From the NCBI RefSeq assembly GCF_002278075.1, contig NZ_CP022992.1, positions 186,001 through 250,000 on the forward strand: a DNA stretch of 64,000 bases. Direction: 5' to 3'. A model generated the notes under the pieces. It was given only the letters and a program-made list of their open reading frames with translations, had not been told where the DNA came from and did not search any database. Position numbers and translations under genes: made by a program. The DNA comes from Paraburkholderia aromaticivorans (lineage in GTDB: Bacteria; Pseudomonadota; Gammaproteobacteria; Burkholderiales; Burkholderiaceae). Below are positions 8,585 to 16,823 of this stretch, one piece after another. Positions within the stretch are counted from its first letter, which is position 1, and the number at the start of each line of letters is the position of its first letter.

Positions 8585-8869
8585 ATGTGTCCTATTCTTG
8601 AGCTTGCCGCGCTTGAAAACGTAAAGGCTGTCGAGAATCGCTGGAACGCGGTTCGCATGAATCAGACGCGCGCGATGCTCGTATACAAGCTGAGCAGCGA
8701 AGCCGTTGACGTCCTTCTCTCGACCCCACTCGAAGTTCTTGTTGAGAAGGTCAAGGATGCTAACCAGGCGATATTTGTGGACAACCAGTTCACGGATCTC
8801 CTCAAAGTTGTAACCGTTCAGTCGGCGCCGAAGTCCACCGTCCAGAACGTCATAGCGCTGCGCGGCTGA
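8585..8869 (+). CDS. FlhD-like subunit of transfer activator (SetD/AcaD type)
   Basis: 94 residues, all-helical, about the size of FlhD. It is recognised mainly from its partner: the next gene, 2 bp downstream, has the FlhC zinc motif. FlhD/FlhC homologues such as SetCD of SXT and AcaCD of IncC plasmids form a heteromeric activator that turns on conjugation genes. No flagellar genes are seen here, and the neighbours are relaxase and secretion genes, so a transfer role is more likely. Two operators precede it. The ribosome-binding site (GAGGG, 11 nt upstream) is poor. Confidence 0.65.
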   Translation: MCPILELAALENVKAVENRWNAVRMNQTRAMLVYKLSSEAVDVLLSTPLEVLVEKVKDANQAIFVDNQFTDLLKVVTVQSAPKSTVQNVIALRG

Positions 8870-8871
8870 TC

Positions 8872-9426
8872 ATGAAAAATCTTCAGCTACGCTTCTACAT
8901 CGAGCACGAGCAGAGGCTCAAGCGCCTGTGCGAGTTCGGCGCCCGTCCCAAAACGATGCAGGCACTACTGTCTCCTCGCGGCGGCGTGCACATCCAGACC
9001 TTCCGCGAGATCTTTACCCAGCTCACCGGCCGTACACCCAAGCCGGGCATGTCGCCGGCGCAGGACTACGCGTTCTTGCAGAAGCCGGGCTGGCGCTTCA
9101 AAGGCAGCCTGATCCTTCAAGCCTACATACGCCTCTGCGAACTCGGTGCGCACCACATCGACTCGCTGATCGAAGCTTACGCATTCTTCCTTGAAAGCTC
9201 CGAACTGGAAAAGAGTTCCGAGTTTTCGTTCGAGCGGGCGCTGATTCTGGTTCGCGGGTTCGAGACGGGCGATCTTCGGTTCACGAAGTGCGCCTGCTGC
9301 TCATCCCATCATGTGCATGAGCGAAACGAACCCGTAATGTGTCCGGTGTGCAACAACGGGAGCTTCGGCGGATCTCGCAAGCGCCACAGGAACCGCCTTC
9401 TTGCGACATTCCATCAAGTGGGGTAA
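8872..9426 (+). CDS. FlhC-like transcriptional activator (SetC/AcaC type)
   Basis: 184 residues, close to FlhC length. Four zinc-ligand cysteines are visible at residues 140, 143, 157 and 160 (CACC ... CPVC), almost the same spacing and numbering as in E. coli FlhC. The N-terminal part is helical with no other recognisable domain. It pairs with the upstream FlhD-like protein. By analogy with SetCD and AcaCD it should activate the relaxase, mating-pore and pilus operons; no activator site has been identified here, and the palindromes found fit a repressor better. Confidence 0.75.
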   Translation: MKNLQLRFYIEHEQRLKRLCEFGARPKTMQALLSPRGGVHIQTFREIFTQLTGRTPKPGMSPAQDYAFLQKPGWRFKGSLILQAYIRLCELGAHHIDSLIEAYAFFLESSELEKSSEFSFERALILVRGFETGDLRFTKCACCSSHHVHERNEPVMCPVCNNGSFGGSRKRHRNRLLATFHQVG

Positions 9427-9553
9427 GTGATTGTTTCAGGCTGCTCGTGCAGCTCCCACCATTCTGCATCAAAATTCGAACGTTGTAAGCATCTTCTTTC
9501 TCATCAGGAAGAATAGTCGAATCCTGGTGGAAGAGTAGACAATCCGTCTCAGA

Positions 9554-9566
9554 TTTCTGTCAAGAA
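9554..9566. promoter_or_regulatory. Palindromic operator 3 (TTTCTGTCAAGAA)
   Basis: Copy of the palindrome 79 bp upstream of the relaxase start, preceded by CAGA to give a CAGATT -10-like overlap. It lies in the 219-bp gap after the FlhC-like gene, which holds no other recognisable element. Confidence 0.65.
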
Positions 9567-9645
9567 GCGTTAAAGCGAGGAAAGCCTGTTCATTTGACGA
9601 ACGTTTCGCGCTTTCTCGGGTAGGTGGCTGGGCATAGACTTTTTT

Positions 9646-11817
9646 ATGCTCAAAAAAATCCTACAGCGGCTGACAGGCCGATCGGACGAGACGTCGCAGG
9701 AAGCCCCGGCTGTCGCGCCGGTTGTGCTCCAACGGCATGCTGCGTCAAAAGTTCGTGTGGACACGGTAACGTCGCGTGTTCCCGTTTACCCCCCCATAGA
9801 TCCGGGCATTGAGGTCCTGCCGGTCGATAGCATTGTGGAAAGCCAGTCCGCGATGGTTGCGCGGATTCGCACCGTAGCGGGGGGGACCGAGGCTGATTTC
9901 GCCGACATGTACCTATCGGTAATTCAGAACCTTGCCGAGTACATCCACCTTCTTCCAGCTTCTCGCCAAGAAACCCACACAGGCGCCGGCGGTCTTTTCC
10001 GTCTGTCGCTGGAGATGGGCTTCTACTGTTTGCAGGCCTCTGAGGGGGTGATTTTCACCCCGACCGAAGGAGTGGAGCGCCGTCATAAGCTCGAGCCGCG
10101 ATGGCGCTATGCAGCGTTCCTGGCCGGGGTCTGCTCAGAGTTGCACCGGCCGCTGGCGTCCTTGATTGTCAGTGGGCCGGATGGCGCTCAATGGCCCAAG
10201 TACCTGCTCCCTTTGCATCGGTGGTGTGGTGAAGGCGGCTTTGACCGGTATCACATTTCCTGGCAACCCGAGCCGCGTTTTGAGAACGCGTCGGCAAAGG
10301 GCGAGGTGTCGGCGATGATTAGCCGTATCGTTCCCGATCGCTGTCTTCAATACCTCGAGGCCGGGTCGCCGGCGATCGCTCCCATCGTGTTCTCCGTTGC
10401 GACCGGTGCGACGCGAGACAACGAAAACTCCGTTGCCGAGCTCGTCGCGCGGATTCGAAAGCGTGTCCTTGATCGCGACAAGGCGGTTCGGCCGGATTAC
10501 TACGGCACGATGGTCGTGGGTAACCATCTTGAACCCCATCTGCTCGAGGCTATGCGGACGCTGATTCGTGACGGCAAGTGGAAGATCAACCAGGATGGCG
10601 GCCGCGTGTGGTTCGGGGCGGACGGACTGTTCGTGATCTGGAAGAAGGCCGCGGAGGAATTGTCACGGGAAATCGCTCAAAAGGGAATTCAGGGTGTGCC
10701 GACGGAGGCAAACACGCTCGCGGAGGCCCTGCTGAACGCGAAGGTCTTTACGGCGAAGGTGGACCGCGATCCGTACTGGAAGGTCGTCCTTCCCAACGGC
10801 AAGGAATACGTCGCGACCAAGCTCGTCAACCCGCTCAGCCTGCTCGGCGATATCGAAGTATCGCCGCTACCGACAGCGTTGGCGGGCGGGGCTGCTGCTC
10901 CGGTCGGAGCCCCGACTGGCGGAAGCGTTTCGCAAATTCCTGCGACGACACCAACTTCTGCGGTATCTCCAGTGCCTGCTCCTCCGCAGACTCCCGCGCC
11001 GGCTGAGGCCATCTCCACTCCGGGCGAGGCTCCGAAGCCACCGGCACCGGCAGGAAAAGCACCGGATCGGCTGACGTCACTGATGCAACAACAAGCGCAG
11101 ACCCGGTCGGCGATGCGGACGCTGGATCCGACCGAACTGGGCGAGCGGACGGCAGAAGAGGCGATCGCAGAGCGTGTTGCAGAAGGTGCAAATCCTCCCG
11201 CCACAAAACCGGACATCGACGCGGCTACGTTGGAACAGGCGGCAAGCGCTAGCGGGACGCCTGGCATCCCGGCAAGTACGCAGAGCCGTGCCGATTCGGG
11301 CGCGGCGCAGGAGGGGCGTGGCAGCAAGAAAGCGCGGGCGGGTGGGGATGATGTCGCAACTGCCGCGCAAAAGGAAGTTCCACCGTCGACGGGCGGCGCC
11401 GGGAATCGGGGTGCTGCTCAGAAGCAAGATGCTCCTGCACAAGCCAAGCTCCCGGCACCAGCCGAGCAGGCCGAGTTCTCATACGTCCAGCTTCTGCCCG
11501 AGCAATTTCGTCGCAAGTTGAAGCCGTTTCTTGGCGAAACGTTAGGTCGTTTGATTGCGGACTATCGATCGGGTGAGTTCAACGACAAGTTCTTGCTCGA
11601 CCGCGATGGCTTGTGCGTGAGCTTCAAATACGCGGGAACCCTCGGCGCCCCTCTGCCGGCCGTTATTGAGGAGCTCGATCACCTGAACATGCTCTACGTC
11701 GACCCCTCCAATCCTGGCAAGAAGCAGCACCACCGGAAACTACCGGGCTCGGATAAAGACACACCGTGCCTCGTCTTGGCGTCACACGCCGTTCAGTATC
11801 TCGAGATCATCCGATGA
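9646..11817 (+). CDS. traI: TraI/MobH-family relaxase
   Basis: 723 residues. The N-terminal TraI_2 domain is seen as LPASRQETHTGAGGLF near residue 103. A long Ala/Pro-rich linker (residues about 400-610) follows, then the C-terminal domain of this family (PEQFRRKLKPF to ...HAVQYLEIIR). MobH relaxases nick oriT and are piloted to the mating pore. Several histidines usual in the first domain are replaced: the HHH cluster reads ETH, the LxHSLE-type motif reads RLSLE, and the HD pair reads SE in VCSELHRP. It may be a divergent branch with other catalytic residues. The stop overlaps the coupling-protein start (ATGA). oriT was not located. Confidence 0.82.
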   Translation: MLKKILQRLTGRSDETSQEAPAVAPVVLQRHAASKVRVDTVTSRVPVYPPIDPGIEVLPVDSIVESQSAMVARIRTVAGGTEADFADMYLSVIQNLAEYIHLLPASRQETHTGAGGLFRLSLEMGFYCLQASEGVIFTPTEGVERRHKLEPRWRYAAFLAGVCSELHRPLASLIVSGPDGAQWPKYLLPLHRWCGEGGFDRYHISWQPEPRFENASAKGEVSAMISRIVPDRCLQYLEAGSPAIAPIVFSVATGATRDNENSVAELVARIRKRVLDRDKAVRPDYYGTMVVGNHLEPHLLEAMRTLIRDGKWKINQDGGRVWFGADGLFVIWKKAAEELSREIAQKGIQGVPTEANTLAEALLNAKVFTAKVDRDPYWKVVLPNGKEYVATKLVNPLSLLGDIEVSPLPTALAGGAAAPVGAPTGGSVSQIPATTPTSAVSPVPAPPQTPAPAEAISTPGEAPKPPAPAGKAPDRLTSLMQQQAQTRSAMRTLDPTELGERTAEEAIAERVAEGANPPATKPDIDAATLEQAASASGTPGIPASTQSRADSGAAQEGRGSKKARAGGDDVATAAQKEVPPSTGGAGNRGAAQKQDAPAQAKLPAPAEQAEFSYVQLLPEQFRRKLKPFLGETLGRLIADYRSGEFNDKFLLDRDGLCVSFKYAGTLGAPLPAVIEELDHLNMLYVDPSNPGKKQHHRKLPGSDKDTPCLVLASHAVQYLEIIR

Positions 11818-13703
11818 TCATCAACTACCAGAATCTATTCCGGCCGACCTATGAAGCACGATCGGCGGTCGCGTGGGGCGTGTCGCTTGCCTCGATGACT
11901 GGCATCGCATTAGCGTCCGATGTTCACACGAACGCCTTCGTATGGATGGGCGCCGGTTCGGCCGCAATGATGCTGTGGCGAGCCAAACAAACGCAGAGCA
12001 TCTGGAACTTCAAAGCCAATCTTGCGGGCAAGCCCTTCACTTTTCTGAAGGCCGATGTTGTTCGGGTCAATCTTCCGAAGTTCGGGGACAACCTGTGGCT
12101 TGGCTGGGGTTATCGCTGGGAGCCTAGTCATACCCAACAGGCAACCGAGATTATGAAACGCGATCTTGCGGCCGTGTATCCGCCAAAGTGGTTTCTCAAG
12201 GCTCGCGGTCTGAAGGGACCGCAGCTCGACCCCACTAACGCGAAAGGCCTCCAGTGGATCCACGGGCTCGCGGAAGAGTCGGACATGTTGATGCCGCTTT
12301 CAGCGATGCAGGGCCACACCGCGGTGCTGGCGACGACTGGCGCGATCAAGACGACGCTGTATAGCCTGCTCGTCTATCAGCTTGCCTTGCGCGGGTACAC
12401 GATCATCATCATTGACCCGAAAGGGGATCACGACCTGAAGGAGATCGCGAGGAACGCCGGCTCGCTCTCGGGTCGACCGGAGAAAGTCATCACGTTCCAT
12501 CCGGCATTCCCGTCGGAGTCCGTGCGTATCGACACGCTCAAGAACTGGGACCGGGAGACTCAAGTGGCGTCGCGAATCTCGTCACTCATCCCGAGCGATG
12601 GGGACGAGTCATTCCGCTCGTTCGTGTGGATGCAGGTCAACCACGTTGCCCAGGCGTTGATTTATACGGGCACGAGGCCGTCATGGTCTTCATTGCTTGA
12701 TGCGATCCAGAACCTCAATGGCGCGCAAAAGCTGCTGGAAAAAGCGCTGCGTATCTTCTTCAGGCAGAACGTCCCGGGGTGGGAGGCGCAAGTAGCGCCC
12801 GGTATCGCGAAATTCAACAAACCGGAAAGCAAGAAGAACAACGATATGGAAGGCGCTTCGGCCGAGCTGCGCGCCTACGTGGAGTTCTTCGAGTCCGAAA
12901 TCCCGCTCAACGATCAGCCACGCCAAATCAAAGGCCTGATCAGTACCGTGCGCTCGAACAGGGAATGGTTCGCCAAGATGATGGTGCTGTTGCTGCCGCT
13001 GCTCACCAAACTCACTGCTGGCGAGCTCGAAGGGCTACTCAGCCCGGATTACGACGATATCGACGATCCACGTCCGATTTTTGACACGAAAAAGATCGTC
13101 GACGGCGGCTACATCTTCTACGCTGGGCTCGACTCTTTGAGCGATCCGGAAGTTGGATCTTCGATCGCGGCAGCGCTCCTGTCCGATATGCAGGCCGTTG
13201 CTGGTGAACGATACAACTACGACAAGAACATCAAGGAAAAGTCCCGCATCGTCGTCTTGATCGACGAGTGGGGCGATGTCATGTGCGAGCCGGTAATTCA
13301 GGAGTTGAACAAGGGCCGTGGCGCCGGCCTGGACATCATCGCTTGCGGCCAGACGTTCGCTGACCTTGCCGACAAGCTCGGTTCGGAGGTCAAGGCCAAG
13401 CGGATGATCGGCAACTTCAACAACCTGATAGCCGGCGCAACGCAGGACGAAGAAACGCAAAAGATTATCGCCGAGAAGATTGGCGAAACATACATCAAGA
13501 AGATTTCGCGCAGCCACGGACGCAATTCGAAGACGGAGGACCACGGAATTGAATTCGGCGGGTCGATCAGCGAGACGGTATCCGAGGAATTGGTCGACCT
13601 GTTCCCCATCACGTTGATGAGCAAACTGCCGGACTTGCATTACATGGCCGTTTGGAACCGCGGGACGGTTGTCAAGGGACGCATTCCGAAGCTCGTTCTG
13701 TGA
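11814..13703 (+). CDS. traD: TraD/VirD4-type coupling ATPase
   Basis: 629 residues using the ATG that overlaps the relaxase stop codon. Two N-terminal hydrophobic segments anchor it in the inner membrane. The nucleotide-binding region has a Walker-A-like ATTGAIKTT near residue 172, where the usual glycine before lysine is isoleucine, followed by IIIIDPKGD. The Walker B is VVLIDEWGD near residue 480, and GRGAGLDIIACGQTFADL matches the T4CP family's GQ motif. It links the relaxase-DNA complex to the mating pore. The paired layout with a MobH relaxase is usual. Confidence 0.88.
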   Translation: MIINYQNLFRPTYEARSAVAWGVSLASMTGIALASDVHTNAFVWMGAGSAAMMLWRAKQTQSIWNFKANLAGKPFTFLKADVVRVNLPKFGDNLWLGWGYRWEPSHTQQATEIMKRDLAAVYPPKWFLKARGLKGPQLDPTNAKGLQWIHGLAEESDMLMPLSAMQGHTAVLATTGAIKTTLYSLLVYQLALRGYTIIIIDPKGDHDLKEIARNAGSLSGRPEKVITFHPAFPSESVRIDTLKNWDRETQVASRISSLIPSDGDESFRSFVWMQVNHVAQALIYTGTRPSWSSLLDAIQNLNGAQKLLEKALRIFFRQNVPGWEAQVAPGIAKFNKPESKKNNDMEGASAELRAYVEFFESEIPLNDQPRQIKGLISTVRSNREWFAKMMVLLLPLLTKLTAGELEGLLSPDYDDIDDPRPIFDTKKIVDGGYIFYAGLDSLSDPEVGSSIAAALLSDMQAVAGERYNYDKNIKEKSRIVVLIDEWGDVMCEPVIQELNKGRGAGLDIIACGQTFADLADKLGSEVKAKRMIGNFNNLIAGATQDEETQKIIAEKIGETYIKKISRSHGRNSKTEDHGIEFGGSISETVSEELVDLFPITLMSKLPDLHYMAVWNRGTVVKGRIPKLVL

Positions 13704-13738
13704 CGAGTTGGACACACTATATCGGTTGAAAAAGAGTT

Positions 13739-14362
13739 ATGGAATCGCAGGTTATCGATCTGTCAGGCATGGAATTTCGTAGGCGAACGAAGGGCGCTGT
13801 GGAAGTGCCTGTGTCCAGCATCTGCAAGCAGGGTGACGTGATCCTGTCAAGCGTGCTTCGTTCGACCGAGCGTAAGGCCGCGGCCAAACCGATTTTCTTG
13901 CAGTGGCCAACGCTGCAGCAGTCGGCTCTGAAGTTTTGCGAAATCCTGTCTGATCGCTACCCGGGCGCGGTGGGGACTTCGCTGGTGGAAGAGGCGATCC
14001 AGCGCGCGATCGAGCGCTTCGTAGAGGTCTATGAAACTTCACGGAGAAGCACCGATTCGATGGTCGCCTTTCTCGAATCATTGGCGCTGTCTGCTGACGT
14101 TGCCATGGAGTACAGCGCCGTTGGTTTTGATGAGGCAGGCAACCGCCGGGTATGGCCGCCTTTCGAGGAACCCATTGGTTCGTGGGCAAGGCGCCTTGGC
14201 CTTCAGAAAGTGCGATTCGTCCGTGTCCCGCCGGCAGAGCCTGATGTGCTAGTAGGGAATCGCTTTCTGCTGTGCAGTCGGATTATGACGGCCAAGGACA
14301 TCGGTCGGGTCAGCGAGCTGCCGAGCGGCTCGCTGGATATTCGAGCACATGGGAGGCAGTGA
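13739..14362 (+). CDS. Uncharacterised protein in relaxase operon
   Basis: 207 residues, soluble, no signal peptide. I do not recognise it. It starts with a short strand-rich region and has a helical centre (residues 60-120). The gene lies 35 bp after the coupling protein and its stop codon overlaps the next start (TGATG), so it is co-translated with transfer genes. In related MobH elements small genes occupy this slot, but I cannot name the counterpart. Confidence 0.75.
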   Translation: MESQVIDLSGMEFRRRTKGAVEVPVSSICKQGDVILSSVLRSTERKAAAKPIFLQWPTLQQSALKFCEILSDRYPGAVGTSLVEEAIQRAIERFVEVYETSRRSTDSMVAFLESLALSADVAMEYSAVGFDEAGNRRVWPPFEEPIGSWARRLGLQKVRFVRVPPAEPDVLVGNRFLLCSRIMTAKDIGRVSELPSGSLDIRAHGRQ

Positions 14363-15000
14363 TGAAGTGGGGTTTACATCTTAAGTTTTGGATTCTCTTG
14401 ACGCTGGTGCTGATCCTCGCCGTCCCGGCGATTGTCTCGGTGCAAGACGGGCTTGACCGAATCTCGCGTGAGGTGGAGATGACGAGGGCGGTCTTCGGGG
14501 ATGAAAAGACCGAGACTATTGTCGACAGCGCAAAAAGCGTCTACGGCACCGCCTTCGTGAAATCCGGGTTCATCGCGGACCTGAACAAAACTCACTTTTC
14601 ACAAGCTGACTACAGGAAGGCGCATGCCCTGAGCGGCGCGCTCAAGCACTTTGGAACGGTCACCAACTCCTACTTCGGTTCGATGGTGATCAATCTCTAC
14701 GGGATGATGATCCGCCTGTTTATCGTGTGGCACTGGCTTGCCTTCGTTGGTCCCTTCCTGATCGCTTGCGTGGTCGACGGCTATATGACCCGCGCAAAAA
14801 AACTAGCCGAATTTGCCTATCAGAATCCGAGCGCTTTCTCCCTGGCTGCGCACGTGCTTCTCTGGATCATTTTCTTCCCCGTCATGTACCTCGTGGCACC
14901 GATCCCGGTGACGCCTCTGTTCGTACCGATTTGGGCGCTCGTGATGGCCCTTCCTGTGGCGGTGATGCTCTCCAACTCTCAGCGAATTTTCGGTTCCTGA
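14362..15000 (+). CDS. DUF4400-type integral membrane protein
   Basis: 212 residues. Membrane segments are clear at residues about 8-27 and in the C-terminal half (roughly 115-140, 155-175, 180-200). Between them lies an approximately 85-residue soluble loop. This layout, the position after relaxase and TraD, and the RLFIVWHWLAFVGPFLIACVVDG segment match DUF4400 proteins of integrative conjugative elements, whose function is not established. The start is chosen by the TGATG overlap with the previous gene and the GGGAGGCAG ribosome-binding site. Confidence 0.75.
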   Translation: MKWGLHLKFWILLTLVLILAVPAIVSVQDGLDRISREVEMTRAVFGDEKTETIVDSAKSVYGTAFVKSGFIADLNKTHFSQADYRKAHALSGALKHFGTVTNSYFGSMVINLYGMMIRLFIVWHWLAFVGPFLIACVVDGYMTRAKKLAEFAYQNPSAFSLAAHVLLWIIFFPVMYLVAPIPVTPLFVPIWALVMALPVAVMLSNSQRIFGS

Positions 15001-15008
15001 GCAATTGT

Positions 15009-15032
15009 CGGGGGGAAACCCCCCCGCTTTAC
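15009..15032 (+). terminator. Stem-loop after relaxase operon
   Basis: A G-run paired with a C-run around an AAA loop, followed by GCTTTA. It is plausibly a terminator, though the T-tract is short. Confidence 0.5.
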
Positions 15033-15049
15033 GTTGCGTTTCCGGGTAG

Positions 15050-15062
15050 TTCCTGACAGGAA
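15050..15062. promoter_or_regulatory. Palindromic operator 4 (TTCCTGACAGGAA)
   Basis: A perfect consensus copy 68 bp before the virB11 start, preceded by GTAG. It lies just after the stem-loop that closes the previous operon, so it probably marks the promoter of the secretion-system operon. Confidence 0.75.
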
Positions 15063-15129
15063 GCTTGGTTAGATTATGCAATGACTGAATAGGGCAACGC
15101 GGTAACGCGTCGCCAAAATGAGGATAACG

Positions 15130-16182
15130 ATGAGCGATTTGAAGAGAGATGGCCGCAGCAGTGGACGAAACAGTCTGCTCGAAATGGTCATGAACTGTTT
15201 GGGCACGATCCGGGAGTGGCTCGAGGACGCGACCGTGACGGACATCATGATCAACCGCCCGGACGATGTCTGGGTTCAGCAGGGTGGAAAGAAGTTCTGC
15301 AGCGGGGCGAAGATCTCGGCCGCCCAGATCGAGGCCGCCATTACCCTTCTCGCTTCCAATTCGGGCATCCAGGTGAGCAACGAATCGGCAGACGCGATCG
15401 TGAGTACGAAGCTGCCCGGCTTTCGGGTGGAGGCAACACTTCCGCCGGTCGCCGTCGATGGCCCGACCATCGCGTTCCGTCGCAACAACATGGTCGTCAA
15501 GGCCATGTCCGACTGGGTCGAGCAGGGCGCTCTGCCCAAGGAAGTGGCGGACGTTCTGGCGGATACGGTTCGTCGTCGTCTCGGCGTCGCGATAGTCGGA
15601 GGTACGGGTTCGGGCAAGACCACATTCGCGAACACCCTTCTGGGATGTTTTCCGCCCGACGACCGAATCATCACCATCGAGCAGGTTCCGGAACTCGTCG
15701 TCAAATCGCCGAACAACGTGCGGTTGCAGATCAACCCGCAGCTCAAGGTTACGGCCAAGCGCCTGCTAGAAAGCGTGCTGCGGCAAAACCCGGACCGAAT
15801 TGTGCTCGGCGAGGCCCGCGGTGCCGAAGCAAACGATCTTCTTCAGGCGGCCAATACGGGGCACGAAGGTCCGTTGGTGACGTTGCACGCGAATAACGGT
15901 GCGGAAGGCCTGACTCGCTTCGAGGACATGGTGGCGCAATCTGCCGATGCGCCGGATAGCCGGGAAGGCATTCAGGCTCGAATTGCCAGTGCTTTCCAGG
16001 TGATGGTGTTCATGAAGTTGGTCGGCGACGACCGGATCGTGGCAGAAGTAGTAAAGGTCGACGGCTTTGATCGGCAGTCGAAAGAGTACAAAACCACTCT
16101 CATCTATAGGAGTAGCAGATATGAAACGTTTGATGTCCCGATGCTCGGCGGCGATCAAGGCGAGCTCGCCCGAGCAGCGTAG
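15130..16182 (+). CDS. virB11: VirB11/TrbB secretion ATPase
   Basis: 350 residues. This hexameric traffic ATPase sits on the cytoplasmic face of the mating pore and drives pilus assembly and substrate transfer. Walker A is GGTGSGKTT near residue 157, then the Asp/His-box region with RIVLGEARGAEANDLL and the VTLHANN segment. A start at 15130 is preferred because GAGG lies six bases upstream; an in-frame ATG at 15118 is the alternative. First gene of the trb-order operon, and its 3' end overlaps virB2 by 62 bp. Confidence 0.93.
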   Translation: MSDLKRDGRSSGRNSLLEMVMNCLGTIREWLEDATVTDIMINRPDDVWVQQGGKKFCSGAKISAAQIEAAITLLASNSGIQVSNESADAIVSTKLPGFRVEATLPPVAVDGPTIAFRRNNMVVKAMSDWVEQGALPKEVADVLADTVRRRLGVAIVGGTGSGKTTFANTLLGCFPPDDRIITIEQVPELVVKSPNNVRLQINPQLKVTAKRLLESVLRQNPDRIVLGEARGAEANDLLQAANTGHEGPLVTLHANNGAEGLTRFEDMVAQSADAPDSREGIQARIASAFQVMVFMKLVGDDRIVAEVVKVDGFDRQSKEYKTTLIYRSSRYETFDVPMLGGDQGELARAA

Positions 16183-16492
16183 GGTCGTAATCGGGTCGCT
16201 GCTTGCTGTCGCGCTGGTCTCGTCGTCGCAGGCCTTCGCGACGCTGACGCTGCCGATTACCGGCATCCTGTGCGACTTCTTCAACCTCATGACGGGCCAG
16301 GTCGGCTACGCGATCTCGGGGATCATCGTGGTGATCCTCGGCATCATGTGGGCGGCTGGCGAAGTCAGTGGCTGGGTCGGTCGTGGTCTCGCCGTGATCG
16401 TCGGCATCTCGATCGCGCTGCAGGCAGCGACGTGGCTCGGCGCGATCCAGACGGACGGCGGCGGTACGGGCAGCGGCTGCTCGGGCGCGTAA
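16121..16492 (+). CDS. virB2: VirB2/TrbC major conjugative pilin
   Basis: 123 residues. It has a long signal-like N-terminus ending near VSSSQAFA, followed by two strongly hydrophobic helices joined by a short polar loop (MWAAGEVSGWVGRG), the usual form of VirB2 pilins. The C-terminus is Gly/Ser-rich. The start ATG has AGGAG 11 bases upstream and overlaps the end of virB11 in another frame. Confidence 0.88.
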   Translation: MKRLMSRCSAAIKASSPEQRRVVIGSLLAVALVSSSQAFATLTLPITGILCDFFNLMTGQVGYAISGIIVVILGIMWAAGEVSGWVGRGLAVIVGISIALQAATWLGAIQTDGGGTGSGCSGA

Positions 16493-16502
16493 AGGGGATG
16501 AG

Positions 16503-16823
16503 ATGGATTACGAACCTCGAACCACGGTAATCCACTCGTCCCTGATGCGTATCAAGACGATCGCCGGGGTGGAAGAGCGCCTTGCAAAAGTCCACCTGGC
16601 GATCGCGATCGCAATGTTGGGAGTGTGGCGGATCTGGCTGTACTTCCCGTTTTGCGTAGCAGTGCACCTTTTCCTGGTGTGGCTGACGAAGCGTGACGAG
16701 AACATCTTCCTGATCTACACGCAGTACAGCCGACAGTCCGACGTCTACGACCCCTGGGTCCGGATCGATCGGAAATCGAAAGTCAAACGGCCGCATGGCT
16801 TTGGGCGTGACATCTTATGTTGA
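16503..16823 (+). CDS. virB3: VirB3/TrbD inner-membrane protein
   Basis: 106 residues. One hydrophobic stretch (about 31-60) can form one long or two short membrane helices, followed by the LTKRDENIFLIY motif typical of VirB3/TrbD. It lies between virB2 and virB4, the conserved position, and overlaps virB4 by seven bases. Confidence 0.85.
   Translation: MDYEPRTTVIHSSLMRIKTIAGVEERLAKVHLAIAIAMLGVWRIWLYFPFCVAVHLFLVWLTKRDENIFLIYTQYSRQSDVYDPWVRIDRKSKVKRPHGFGRDILC

Noticed and set aside
8585..9426. Flagellar master regulators FlhDC
   Set aside because: No flagellar or chemotaxis genes are seen; the neighbours are a repressor and conjugation genes, as with SetCD and AcaCD.
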